64,000 nt of DNA from Axinella damicornis (lineage: Eukaryota > Porifera > Demospongiae > Axinellida > Axinellidae): positions 11,670,013 to 11,734,012 of the forward strand of contig OZ007510.1 of assembly GCA_963931865.1 (NCBI GenBank), written 5' to 3'. Position numbers and translations under genes: made by a program. Under the pieces are notes generated by a model. That model was given only the letters and a program-made list of their open reading frames with translations, had not been told where the DNA came from and did no database searches. Of this stretch, positions 42,536 to 51,999 are shown piece after piece (the stretch's first letter is position 1; the number at the start of each line of letters is the position of its first letter).

Positions 42536-43199
42536 TCCAAGGAGTACACGGTTCAAGATTCGTGTCTCTAGCTAACTCGTTGAGTGACTTTTAGCTTTGT
42601 GAGGCCACATGTAAATTTAATTGTCATGACGCAAGGAACTTTCGTTTATTTGCATAAGTGTTTATTTATGGAACAACGTACACATACATAGTATACATAC
42701 AGACATGGTGTCCAGGCTCGCCCCAGTTAACATATCCAGTCCATTACAGTGCCTCATGTGATTTACTCACAAACTATTTCATCTGAGGAAGAGCTCGTAC
42801 AATCTCTCTTCTCCCAACTGCAGACAACTGCTCCATGACTGTGGTATTGGTGTGGGTGGAGAGGGTGGGGAGGGTGTGACGTCAGCCGTCAGCCAGCACC
42901 GAGCACTGATCTTCTGTCAGTACAAGAGCATGCTGAACATCATTCTTCAGGTGAGTGGGTGTGTCTGAGTGTGAGGTGGGAGTGAGTAGTGTGGGTGGAG
43001 AGGGTGGTGTGTGTGTGTGTGTGTGTGTGGGGGGGGGGGGGGGTAGAGGGGGGGGGAGCCTGGGAGGCTAGTGTGGGTGTGCACAAGCTTCAAGAGCAGA
43101 TTCCTAATTTGCCTCTGATAATATTAACACACACACGCACACACACACATGCACACACGCACACACACACACACTCACACACATGCACACACGCACTCA

Positions 43200-43428
43200 T
43201 GTTGCGGGCGGAGGTCCTAGTGTGCGAACTTCGCTTCGCTATAATTTTGGCATAGCAACCACTTTGAGTTCATCAACTTCAATGCAACTCTGTCTGACAG
43301 TACACAATGTGCTTTTTATAACAAGTCTAAACAATGCATGACTCCATACTGTCTATACTACAATTATAGTCCAATTACTGTCCAAATGCTTAGGGTAGCA
43401 TTGGGTAACTAGGGTAACTTCCGTTACA
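43200..43428 (-). repeat. 3' LTR of the gypsy element
   Basis: A 229-bp direct repeat, identical to 49295-49523 except for one A/G difference. Ends TGTAACGG and CCGCAACA on the minus strand. Confidence 0.95.
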
Positions 43429-43440
43429 TCTCCCCCGGCC
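43429..43440 (-). other. Polypurine tract next to the 3' LTR
   Basis: On the minus strand the 3' LTR is preceded directly by GCCGGGGGAGA, a suitable primer for plus-strand DNA synthesis. Confidence 0.7.
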
Positions 43441-43442
43441 AA

Positions 43443-45035
43443 TCAAGGACGTCGCCTGGGACGAAGACGGTGAGACCATAGTTCAGGAGTAACTGTTTCT
43501 TCTTGAGGTTGAGTTTTCTGTGAAGCTAGGCGGTGGTCAGCCTTTGTTTGTTTTCTTCTTCTCTTATTGGACCAAGTTTGTCCAGTTGGTATTTCCTTTG
43601 GGCACATACGTAGTCTTTCCAGGGACACAAATATTGGTGTGTCTTGTGGCCTGTCAACCTGACGAACACTGGCATTGGATGCAGTGAGTTCCAATATTCT
43701 ATACGGCCCATGGAAGGGTCTTGAGAACTTCCAAGCCTTGCCTCGGACTTCGCCAGGCATGTGGACAAAGACTCTGTCTCCAACACGATATTTGCTGGGT
43801 TTACATTTCCGGTCATATTGTTGTTTTTGCTTCTTTTGTGCTTTACAGATGTTTTGTTGAGCCAAGCTCCAGGCATCTGAGAGATTACAAACAAGATCTG
43901 TTTTGAAGTCATCGATATCCACTTGGTAGCATGTACGAGGTGTGGACAATGCTGCTTCAGTAGGGAGCCGTGCATCACGTCCATACAGCAAGTAAAATGG
44001 AGACTCTTGTGTTGACTCCTGCATACTTGTCCTGTAAGCATACAACACATACGGGATTCGTCTATCCCAGTCTCTACCACAGTGATCCACGGTCTTGGCC
44101 AGCATGTCAGTCAATGTTCTGTTAAATCTCTCGACCAAACCGTCGGTTTGGGGGTGATATGCGGAAGTGTTGACTTTCTTGATCCCCAATAGCACATACA
44201 ATTCGTGCAACAAGTCAGATAGGAAGTTTGCACCTCTGTCTGATAGAAGTTTTGCAGGTACTCCATGGCGACTAACAACTTCCACAAGTGCTTGGGCTAC
44301 AGTTTCCGCTTTCTGATCAGCAATGGCAAACACTTCAGGCCATTTTGTCAAATAGTCCATGAAGACCAATGCATATTTGTTGCCATCATAGCTGCAAGGA
44401 AACTGGATAATATCAACTCCAATGCAATCAAATGGTCCAGCAACAGGGATTGGGGAGAGTGGAGGCTTTTGTGCTCGCCCAACACGACGAGAAGCACAGA
44501 CTAAACATGACAGACACCACTTCCGTATGTCAGCTCGCATGTTTGGCCACCAATAGTGCTTCTGTAGCTGACTGTACGTCTTCATTTCCCTTAAATGGCC
44601 AGCCATAACTCCACCATGAGCCTCTTCAATAATCTTTTGCCGCTGATCCCTGGGGACCGCCAACTGTAAACGCCCATCTGGTTGGGTATAATAAAGTGTA
44701 TCATCCAACAGTGTGAACCTGTCAGATATCAGCAAAACCCGCCTTGCCTCAAAGTCTGTGGTAGGGAGATTTCCTGTCTTCATAAATGTAATGAGATCAG
44801 TGAATTCTCCATCAACTGCTTGCAGCTTGTGCCATTCACACTCTTCCTCCTGTCTGGAAGGTACGGATTGCAAAGTGGCAACAATAGCTTCTTTGGGTTT
44901 CAAAGCGGTTTCCTGACTCACAGTTTCGATAACTGAATTTGTGTCAGTATCCAAGGGAATTCGAGAAAGTGCATCGGCAGCAGAGTTTTGCTTCCCAGGG
45001 TGGTCAAATCCAACTCCTGTAGAGCAAGCCCCCAA
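43443..45035 (-). CDS. Gypsy pol, 3' part: end of RNase H and integrase
   Basis: From FDHPGKQNSAADALSR (about 45012) the frame encodes the connection domain and then an integrase. The zinc-binding region is HLREM...HYWWPNMRADIRKWCLSCLVC. The catalytic core has Asp in CIGVDIIQF, Asp in LLSDRGANF and Glu in LVERFNRT. A C-terminal GPYRILEL segment fits the GPY/F module, followed by a basic tail to the stop at 43443. The frame is displaced by one base relative to the upstream gag-pol ORF, so the start listed is only an ORF boundary. The true product is expected to be part of one polyprotein. Confidence 0.9.
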   Translation of the reverse strand: MGACSTGVGFDHPGKQNSAADALSRIPLDTDTNSVIETVSQETALKPKEAIVATLQSVPSRQEEECEWHKLQAVDGEFTDLITFMKTGNLPTTDFEARRVLLISDRFTLLDDTLYYTQPDGRLQLAVPRDQRQKIIEEAHGGVMAGHLREMKTYSQLQKHYWWPNMRADIRKWCLSCLVCASRRVGRAQKPPLSPIPVAGPFDCIGVDIIQFPCSYDGNKYALVFMDYLTKWPEVFAIADQKAETVAQALVEVVSRHGVPAKLLSDRGANFLSDLLHELYVLLGIKKVNTSAYHPQTDGLVERFNRTLTDMLAKTVDHCGRDWDRRIPYVLYAYRTSMQESTQESPFYLLYGRDARLPTEAALSTPRTCYQVDIDDFKTDLVCNLSDAWSLAQQNICKAQKKQKQQYDRKCKPSKYRVGDRVFVHMPGEVRGKAWKFSRPFHGPYRILELTASNASVRQVDRPQDTPIFVSLERLRMCPKEIPTGQTWSNKRRRKQTKADHRLASQKTQPQEETVTPELWSHRLRPRRRP

Positions 45036-48000
45036 CGAGCTAATTTCCCTGAAGGATGTGGTGTGTTGAGTAGAGATTTCAGTGCAGAATGGTCAGTCAG
45101 CACTTTACACTTGTGTCCATAGAGGTACACATGGAAATGTTTGGTTGCCCATACCACTGCCAAGGCTTCAAGCTCACTGATGCCATAGTTTCGTTCATGT
45201 TTCTGCAGTGTTCTGCTGGCATAGGCTATGGGTCGAATGGTTCCATCATCCTGTTCTTGGCATAGGACTGCACCAAGCCCTAATCCAGACGCATCGGTCT
45301 CGAGGATGAAGGGTTGCTCGAAATTTGGGAAGGCAAGTACTGGTGGTGAAGTTAGCAACTCCTTCAAATGTACAAATGCTTCTTCACAGGATGAAGACCA
45401 CACAAATGGAGTGTTTTTCCGGGTGAGGGCATACAGTGGCTCAGCAACTTTGGAGAACTGGGGCGTGAAACGCCTGTAGTAGGAAGCAATTCCCAAGAAC
45501 TGACGCAGGGATTTCAGATTCGTTGGAGTAGGATAACTCCAAATCTTCTCCACCTTTGAAGGGTCAACACTGATTCCTGCTTCTGAGATCACATGTCCAA
45601 GGTAGGTGACCTCTTGTAATGCAAAAGCACATTTCCTAGGCTTCAACCGAAGTCCTGCCTCATGGAGCCTCTCAAAAACGAGATGGAGGTTTTGAAGATG
45701 CTCTTCCCAAGTGCTTGAGATTACCAGGATATCATCCAGATAAACAAAGCATTGTTTTCTGGTTAGCCCTTCGAGAACGGTTTCCATTAAACGTTGAAAG
45801 GTTGCAGGCGCGTTACACAACCCAAATGGCATTACAGTGAACTCAAAGAGACCAGAGTGTGTTGTAAATGCTGTTTTCTCTATGTCATCTGGACTCATTT
45901 CCACTTGCCAATAACCGGATGCCAGGTCCAAGGTGGTGAAGTAACGGGCTCCTGCAAGAACATCCAGTGTGTCGTCAATTCGGGGTAAAGGGTGAACATC
46001 CCTTTTGGTAACAGAATTGAGGCGCCTGTAGTTGACACAAAATCTCATGGAGCCGTCTTTTTTCTTTACTAGTACAACTGGACTGGCCCAGGGGCTGCGT
46101 GAGTGTTTGATAATCCTTTGATCCAACATGTCTTTCACCATCTCATCCACTTGGTCACGGAGTGCAAAAGGGATTCTACGAGGATGCTGATAGATCGGGG
46201 AGTGATCTCCAGTATCAATGGAATGTTGGACTAATTGTGTACAGCCAAGTTCACTGCTGTCAACAGCGAAAAGGTCGGCATGATCAAGGAGGAAATGTTC
46301 AAGGATGTTTTGCTGCTGTGGAGTAATCGCAGCTTGTTGCAGATGTAATTGATCCTTTAATTTCGCAAGTCGGTCATCGGAGCCAAGTTGGTTTGCATCA
46401 GAGTCAAGTTGGTTCGCATCAGAGTCAAGTTGGTTCGCATCAGAGTCAAGTTGGTTCGCATCAGAGTCAAGTTGGTTCGCATCAGAGTCAAGTTGGTTCG
46501 CTCTTGGTTCCGATGTTTCAGATTCTGATTTCAAAGGTACCTTTGCTTTTTCAATGAGCTCATGATCAAGGCTAGCCTCAATTGTATCATCTTCCGAAGA
46601 TGTGGTATGTGAGAAGGACAATGGCTGATCAATTCCCGTTTCATCTGCAGGTTGCATCCAGCCAAGTATTTGACCTCTTCTCAACCAGGTTGGAGACTCA
46701 GCAAAGTTGTACACTGGCAAGCATAATTGGCCTTTATCACTTGGTAACAATAGGGAGTTGGCAATATCAACAGTGCCATTACACAAGCGATTATGTGGCT
46801 CAAATATGTGAGGAGACGAAGACTTGATCTGTCGTGCTCTAGCTTGAAGAACCTTTCCAGCTCTTGCAGGCAACTTGCAAGCTGTCACTAATCGAACAAC
46901 TGCTTTGGGATGACCTTCTCCTTGGGAAGGCTTTGGATTGGATGATCCTGAAGACCTTCGCCGGCGACTGCCACTCACAGTCTGGCATGAAGCAGGTAAC
47001 TTGGGACTGTGTTTTGACCTTGACTTGTGGTGGTATGCAGTGTGTTCTAGACACTCATCTGCATTTTCCACTTGAGTGATTGACAATGGCGGTGCATCAG
47101 ATAGTGCAGAGCATTCATCTTGCTCTGTCGGTAAAGACAACTTGTCTCCATCTGTTGATTGTAAACACAATAGAGAATGTTGATTGCTGTCAAAGACATG
47201 GACTCCAAGCTGTGTCATTAGGTTGGTGCCTAGCAACAATTCAACAGGTGAGTTATCCTGGATGAGCACTACACCTTTTGCCAGACACTCTCCGGCTTGC
47301 AAGTGAAGGGTGATTTCTGCACCAATCGGTAGCTGTTTTCCACAGTATGCGTGTAGCTGCAAACTTGGTTTGCTCAACCCGAGTCTTTGCGCATTTTGCC
47401 TTCTGTGCTCTTCGAGAGTCAAGTGAGGAACTTGACTGTCTGGTTGATCCAGAATTTGTCTGCATAGTGTCTTTGATATGATGGTTGTCGGACACCCTGT
47501 ATCCACCAGAGCTTCCACTTCAAATCCTTCAACAGTCACAGACAGCCTTGGTATTGGTCCCAGTCTGAGAGACATTGTGCTTTGCTTGTCTGTGTCTTTG
47601 ACCTCCTCCTGGACATTCTGCGCACCGTATATCCAGGTTAAAGGTTCAGCTTCATTTGCCAACAGAGTAGTCTCTTGAGCAGATGTTACAGCAGCCGCCT
47701 TGGGTACTGCTTGTCGGCCCGGTGCCTCTGTTTCTCTAGTCCTAGGCGGACCTTGGGCAGGGAATCTTCCATATCGACAATTTTTGGCCACATGACCAGG
47801 CTGGTGACATTTGAAGCAGAGGATTGCTTCTCTCCGACTAGACTGTCCTGCTAATCCTGGATTGGGAACAAGATTCTGTCTGGGTAAAGGGTTCTCCCCT
47901 TGGCGTCTTTCATTTACCATTGGGCCATAGAACTTCTTTGGGACATAACTGGACACTGAGGTACCGTCAAGGTCCCGCTGGCGAACCTCTTCAAAACGTG

Positions 48001-49276
48001 CTTTTTGCCACAGCTCTGAGAAAGTAGCCCCCTCTAGGTATGCAATCTTCCTCTTAATCTCAGGGACAAGGCCCCCAACAAACTGGCTGCTTAGCACTGC
48101 CTGCCCCATTTCCTGTGCATCAGTATTTCCTCGAACTGCACTGGGGTATGCTCTTTGAAATAAACGCTGTAATTCCTGAGCGTAAGTGTCAACTGCCTCT
48201 TTCCTGCCTTGCTTCCTCTCATGGAAGGCACTGCACTCTAGTGCTTGTATTCGCACTGGGGTAAATCTCTTGGACATTGCTTGCACTAATGCTCTGTAGT
48301 CATGCTTCTGCTCATCACTACATGTCTGGAAATATGCCTGAGCAGGCCCACGGAAACGCAAGGCTAGCTGTTTCAGCTTGATATGCTCAGGCCATTCTGC
48401 TAGCTCAGCAACCATCTCAAACTGTTCCAGCCATTGCTGGAATGAGTTATTCACAGAGGTCTGATCATCTCCAGAAAATTCAGGCAATGGTGGCAAATGC
48501 CAAGGACTCAAATTGTGAAAAGTATGCGCGAACTGTAGAGATTCTCTCTTAGTTTGCTCACCTTGGTCCTCTTGACCATGTGGAGTCTCTGCACCTCCAG
48601 GAGACATGTCCTCAGAACCACTGATGAGAGGTGGAGGTTGACTGCGAGCACCAGCTGTCTCCTTTTTTACCTTCACTGGTGTGGTATCTGCTCTGACGAC
48701 TTGAACCAGTTGTTCGGACGCACCGTGCAATTCCCGTCTGCCCTCCAGCAACTGGGCTTCGAGTCTGCGCAATTGTTGCTCAAGGCGCTGCTCCCGCGCC
48801 TCCCACTTCTGTTCCTGCAGGGCTAGAGCTCTGAAGCGCTCTAATTCAGCTTCGTCCTGCTGGCGAGCAAGTGCATTCGCCAATCTCGAAACTTCCTGCT
48901 CGGCGGCGACAGCACGATCCTCAACATTCTGAGAACTTTGCCGCAACTCGGCGAACTGTGTTCGGCACTGATCAAGTTCGGTGCTCAGCTCGGCAAACTG
49001 TGTTCGGCACTGATCAAGTTCGGTGTTCAGCTCTCCGGCAGTTCTTTCCGCGGTCTGCCTCTCCGCTTGGCATTGACGCAGGCGTTCCGCAGTGTCGACT
49101 GTTTCCTGCTGCAATTGTTCCACCTGCCGCCTTAATCGGCCCATCTCCTCCCGACTTCCATCGCCTTGCGGCGCTTTCGCAGGGGTAGTACGTTGGCGCA
49201 CTATTTCTTCTAACCGGACGTTCTCCTCCCGCAGGTTCTCCACCTGCTGCTTCAAATGGCTTTGTCTTGTAGCCAT
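44918..49276 (-). CDS. Gypsy gag-pol polyprotein, frame lost before integrase
   Basis: About 1452 codons from the ATG at 49276 (MATRQSHLKQQVENL); homology ends near 45015 and the frame stops at 44918. Order: N-terminal coiled coil (about 1-190), Gag region with HLPPLPEFSGDD and a retrotransposon Gag core (about 250-430), CCHC knuckle CFKCHQPGHVAKNC (about 485), aspartic protease with VDTGCPTTIIS (about 590), RT with FVYLDDILVIS (about 1175) and RNase H with ETDASGLGLGAVL (about 1325). A seven-residue repeat (NQLDSDA) is present six times between protease and RT (46379-46505). Gag and pol are fused in one frame. One base appears to be missing between QELDL and FDHPGKQ. Confidence 0.92.
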   Translation of the reverse strand: MATRQSHLKQQVENLREENVRLEEIVRQRTTPAKAPQGDGSREEMGRLRRQVEQLQQETVDTAERLRQCQAERQTAERTAGELNTELDQCRTQFAELSTELDQCRTQFAELRQSSQNVEDRAVAAEQEVSRLANALARQQDEAELERFRALALQEQKWEAREQRLEQQLRRLEAQLLEGRRELHGASEQLVQVVRADTTPVKVKKETAGARSQPPPLISGSEDMSPGGAETPHGQEDQGEQTKRESLQFAHTFHNLSPWHLPPLPEFSGDDQTSVNNSFQQWLEQFEMVAELAEWPEHIKLKQLALRFRGPAQAYFQTCSDEQKHDYRALVQAMSKRFTPVRIQALECSAFHERKQGRKEAVDTYAQELQRLFQRAYPSAVRGNTDAQEMGQAVLSSQFVGGLVPEIKRKIAYLEGATFSELWQKARFEEVRQRDLDGTSVSSYVPKKFYGPMVNERRQGENPLPRQNLVPNPGLAGQSSRREAILCFKCHQPGHVAKNCRYGRFPAQGPPRTRETEAPGRQAVPKAAAVTSAQETTLLANEAEPLTWIYGAQNVQEEVKDTDKQSTMSLRLGPIPRLSVTVEGFEVEALVDTGCPTTIISKTLCRQILDQPDSQVPHLTLEEHRRQNAQRLGLSKPSLQLHAYCGKQLPIGAEITLHLQAGECLAKGVVLIQDNSPVELLLGTNLMTQLGVHVFDSNQHSLLCLQSTDGDKLSLPTEQDECSALSDAPPLSITQVENADECLEHTAYHHKSRSKHSPKLPASCQTVSGSRRRRSSGSSNPKPSQGEGHPKAVVRLVTACKLPARAGKVLQARARQIKSSSPHIFEPHNRLCNGTVDIANSLLLPSDKGQLCLPVYNFAESPTWLRRGQILGWMQPADETGIDQPLSFSHTTSSEDDTIEASLDHELIEKAKVPLKSESETSEPRANQLDSDANQLDSDANQLDSDANQLDSDANQLDSDANQLGSDDRLAKLKDQLHLQQAAITPQQQNILEHFLLDHADLFAVDSSELGCTQLVQHSIDTGDHSPIYQHPRRIPFALRDQVDEMVKDMLDQRIIKHSRSPWASPVVLVKKKDGSMRFCVNYRRLNSVTKRDVHPLPRIDDTLDVLAGARYFTTLDLASGYWQVEMSPDDIEKTAFTTHSGLFEFTVMPFGLCNAPATFQRLMETVLEGLTRKQCFVYLDDILVISSTWEEHLQNLHLVFERLHEAGLRLKPRKCAFALQEVTYLGHVISEAGISVDPSKVEKIWSYPTPTNLKSLRQFLGIASYYRRFTPQFSKVAEPLYALTRKNTPFVWSSSCEEAFVHLKELLTSPPVLAFPNFEQPFILETDASGLGLGAVLCQEQDDGTIRPIAYASRTLQKHERNYGISELEALAVVWATKHFHVYLYGHKCKVLTDHSALKSLLNTPHPSGKLARWGLALQELDLTTLGSKTLLPMHFLEFPWILTQIQLSKL
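46379..46505 (-). repeat. 21-bp coding repeat (NQLDSDA)x6 in pol
   Basis: Six units of 21 bp, in frame, almost identical at the DNA level. Located in the linker before the RT domain, where length changes would keep the frame. Confidence 0.95.
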
Positions 49277-49292
49277 CCCGGACAAGCCCCCA
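49275..49292 (-). other. Primer binding site, tRNA-Pro type
   Basis: Two bases inside the 5' LTR the minus strand reads TGGGGGCTTGTCCGGGAT. It differs at one base from the tRNA-Pro primer site known from murine leukaemia virus. The Gag start codon begins within its last two bases. Confidence 0.8.
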
Positions 49293-49294
49293 TA

Positions 49295-49523
49295 TGTTGC
49301 GGGCGGAGGTCCTAGTGTGCGAACTTCGCTTCGCTATAATTTTGGCATAGCAACCACTTTGAGTTCATCAACTTCAATGCAACTCTGTCTGACAGTACAC
49401 AATGTGCTTTTTATAACAAGTCTAAACAATGCATGACTCCATACTGTCTATACTACAATTATAGTCCAATTACTGTCCAAATGCTTGGGGTAGCATTGGG
49501 TAACTAGGGTAACTTCCGTTACA
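49295..49523 (-). repeat. 5' LTR of the gypsy element
   Basis: 229 bp, 228 identical to the other LTR. Confidence 0.95.
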
Positions 49524-49592
49524 CTCACACACACACTCACACACACGGTACACACACACACACACACACATGCACACACGCACTCACACACA

Positions 49593-49628
<36 letters not shown>
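49524..49628. repeat. CA-rich microsatellite after the gypsy element
   Basis: Continuation of the CA tract into which the retrotransposon inserted; the other half is at 43127-43199. Confidence 0.9.
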
Positions 49629-50421
49629 GGACACACATGCCCTCTGTGACCTACCTCCGACTGGATGGATCAATCATCCCCAGTGGCAGATTTGAGATCA
49701 TCCACAAGTGAGTATTGTCTGGTGAACTGTGTGATGAGTTTGCAGTAGCGACTGGAGCCTCTTCACCATCTGGTCCTCTTGGTCATGAATGGACTGGATG
49801 GGAGTACTGATCAGCCAGCTTCTGTGTGTGCATGCCTATGGAGCTCCTCCTCACTGGCCACAGACTGTTGGCGGGAAATTGTCATGTAGTCATGATCCTC
49901 AAGTACCATAATGAAATTCCTACACCAGGCTGAGCAATAGTTGTAATCGGTGTATATGTGTGTAGTGAGAATATCGCTTAGCTAGTAAGCTACATATGCA
50001 CACATGCACTCGCTCACATGCACACACCACATGCATCACATCCACATCACACGTACACTCACACGCTTCCCAGGTTCAACGGGGATCCCTCAGTTGACGT
50101 TCTCTTGCTGACCACTCACGTGGGGAGTCTGGGTCTCAACCTCACTGGAGCTGATACTGTCATCTTCTTTGAGCATGATCGGAACCCCATGAAGGACCTG
50201 CAGGTGAGGAGGGAGGAGGAGGGAGGAGCTTGGTCTGAAGGAGGGTGGAGAGATGGGGATGAAATTTGGAAGCTAGGGCTCACCGGATTGGTCAGAAGAG
50301 GGTGGTGAATGTGTACCGCCTCATCACCAAAGGAACACTGGAGGAGAAGATTATGAGGTGAGGATTGTGGGGGTGGAGAGGTGGGGGGTGGAGAGGTGGG
50401 GGTGGGTGCACAGATATAGGT

Positions 50422-50452
<31 letters not shown>
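50422..50452. repeat. Poly-G tract
   Basis: An uninterrupted G run of about 31 bases in the intron before the LQKFK exon. Confidence 0.9.
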
Positions 50453-50454
<2 letters not shown>

Positions 50455-50563
50455 GAAGGTGACTAAGATGGTGTCTATGCAGATGGCTGAGTTGCCTTTC
50501 ATTGAGCCACAAGTTTCCCTTGATTCAAGACCAAATTTCTAGTAGAAAGATTTGTATGGACTC

Positions 50564-50567
<4 letters not shown>

Positions 50568-50626
<59 letters not shown>
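50568..50626. repeat. (CA)n microsatellite
   Basis: CA tract directly upstream of the LQKFK exon acceptor. Confidence 0.95.
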
Positions 50627-50630
<4 letters not shown>

Positions 50631-51199
50631 GCCTCCAGAAGTTCAAATTGAACATTGCCAACACGGTGATCAGCCAGGAGAACAGCAGCCTCCTCTCCAT
50701 GAACACATCCGAGCTGCTTGACCTCTTCCAGCTCAGCGAGGCCAGCGAGGGAGGCAGTTTGGAGCTGGTACGTATTTGGTGGAGGTAGCCTGTGAGTGAT
50801 GAGCATGGTGCAGGGAGGGTGGATATCACTTCCGTCTGTCATTGTGATATACATACATGAAATGCATGTACTGTGACAGTTACATGCACTGTTGCATGAT
50901 GATGTTTGATCAGTGTAGGATCACACTGCAATGCACAATTTATTGTACTTTGTATGCAGCCATGCACATATCTAACCTCAATTGTGCTGGGAGCCTGGGA
51001 ATAATGTGGCTAGTGGTCCCATCATACATTTGCAGTCAATATTCAATAATCTACAGGCTGGGTGTCACAGTCAGGATATACTTGGTTTGTGAAATCTTGT
51101 ATAACTCAGTAAACTGTACATGTACATAATTATTGTAAGCACACCTCTTCATGCTCTTTGCTGTTTACATAGTGCTCATGTTGTTCTTCCCAGCTTCTG

Positions 51200-51397
51200 C
51201 ATCCCCAATTAGTGGAGAGTCCCCCAGAGATGCCCTCCCTAGCAGAGCAGAGGGGGAGGCAGAGACAGTTCCTGGAGCAACTCCTGGACACCAGCAAACT
51301 GGAGAGCTATACCTTCCCCATCCCCACGGGAGGGGTCGTCCCTCAGCTGCAGTAAGAGAAGCCATGGCTGTGGCAGCTGAACTGGACCAACTGAAGG
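51200..51397 (+). pseudogene. BTAF1: Fusion of two BTAF1 exons by deletion
   Basis: The left part is the VESPPEMPSLAEQRG...TSKLESYTFPIP exon. At about 51331 it is joined to the GRPSAAVREAMAVAAE exon, with the donor AAG|GTGAGG kept. Copy B has the same two exons 1.5 kb apart in the same unusual order (10033 and 11664), so this fusion arose by deletion in a duplicate of copy B. The upstream acceptor AG is also lost (CCCCAATTAG). Confidence 0.82.
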
Positions 51398-51936
51398 TGA
51401 GGCACTTGGAATAGTTACTTGTCAATTAAAGTACACAAATTGGAAATGAATAGCTGTATAGGAATTGGACAACATCTAAAGGTCTGCCAATAATTATGTT
51501 CCTTGGCTATGTCTAACATCCAGCGTTCCCCCTAAGCTTACAGGAAGGGGGGGGGGGGGAGGAGCCAAAAATATGACCACATCAAAGAGGTTTATGCATT
51601 CCAGTGACCACGTCAAAGGATGTTAGGCCAGTAAAAGGTGGGGGGAACAACCCAGGTCCCCCTTTGGGGGAAACACTGCTAATACGTACCATGTACTGTG
51701 TTCTATAATTTCCTAGGCTGGGAAGTGATATTTGCACTCCTGTGTTCCCAGCCCCTGCAGTACCAGTATCGTGGTGCAGAATCAGCCCTGACTGCAGTGG
51801 CAAGTCTCTTTGGTCCACGGCTGTTCACAACACTACCACAGCTGTGGTCACCAGGGAAGAGGAGGAAGATGTGTTTGTGTGTATGTGTGTGTGTGAATTG
51901 TGTATATATAGAGTGCACTTCCCCACTCCTACCTCA

Positions 51937-51946
51937 CACACACACA

Positions 51947-51998
<52 letters not shown>
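51937..51998. repeat. (CA)n microsatellite
   Basis: CA tract supplying the acceptor of the SVVGSLQ exon in copy E2. Confidence 0.95.

Positions 51999-51999
<1 letters not shown>

Larger units (their letters stand above)
38759..42950 (+). pseudogene. BTAF1: BTAF1 copy E, part 1: best-preserved helicase exons
   Basis: Exons with matching phases: 38759-38824 (ITKAVKQLKANYRLILSGTLIQ), 38990-39131 ([17 protein letters not shown], ending QEAG), 39432-39562 (VLATEALHRQVLPFLLRRMK, DLPPKIIQDYYCDLS), 40308-40421 (VQLYEDFAKSQ), 40644-40792 (ALQYLRKVCNHPALVV) and 42824-42950 (QLLHDCGIG...SMLNIILQ). These are motifs III-IV and the linker of a Swi2/Snf2 ATPase. The last exon has lost the IENDLFK end and has a new GTGAGT donor straight after CTTCAG. 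All others are open and correctly bordered. The upstream partner exons are those of copy D, on the other side of T4 and T5. Confidence 0.88.
43200..49523 (-). mobile_element. Complete Ty3/gypsy LTR retrotransposon
   Basis: A 6324-bp element inserted in a CA tract of the BTAF1 copy E intron. It has two 229-bp LTRs (TG...CA), a tRNA-type primer site, coiled-coil/Gag, CCHC, protease, RT, RNase H and integrase in that order (integrase last, the gypsy order), and a purine tract. The flanking direct repeat is CTCA (four bases; the neighbouring repeats make its length uncertain). The LTRs differ at one position (TTAGGG versus TTGGGG), indicating a recent insertion. A single -1 frame change separates RNase H from integrase. 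Confidence 0.95.
49630..50767 (+). pseudogene. BTAF1: BTAF1 copy E, part 2: helicase C exons after the gypsy element
   Basis: 49630-49707 (HMPSVTYLRLDGSIIPSGRF, intact), 50074-50203 ([25 protein letters not shown] is changed to HDRNP), about 50275-50357 ([19 protein letters not shown], whose acceptor and AMD start were deleted with the intron end) and 50632-50767 (LQKFKLNIANTVISQ, intact 45 codons). The exon for the protein C-terminus is missing: sequence beyond 50840 matches the region after the stop codon of copy A (9510 on). Confidence 0.85.

Noticed and set aside
44918..45035. Programmed -1 frameshift in gypsy pol
   Set aside because: The position is atypical for gypsy elements and no slippery heptamer was found; a deletion is simpler.
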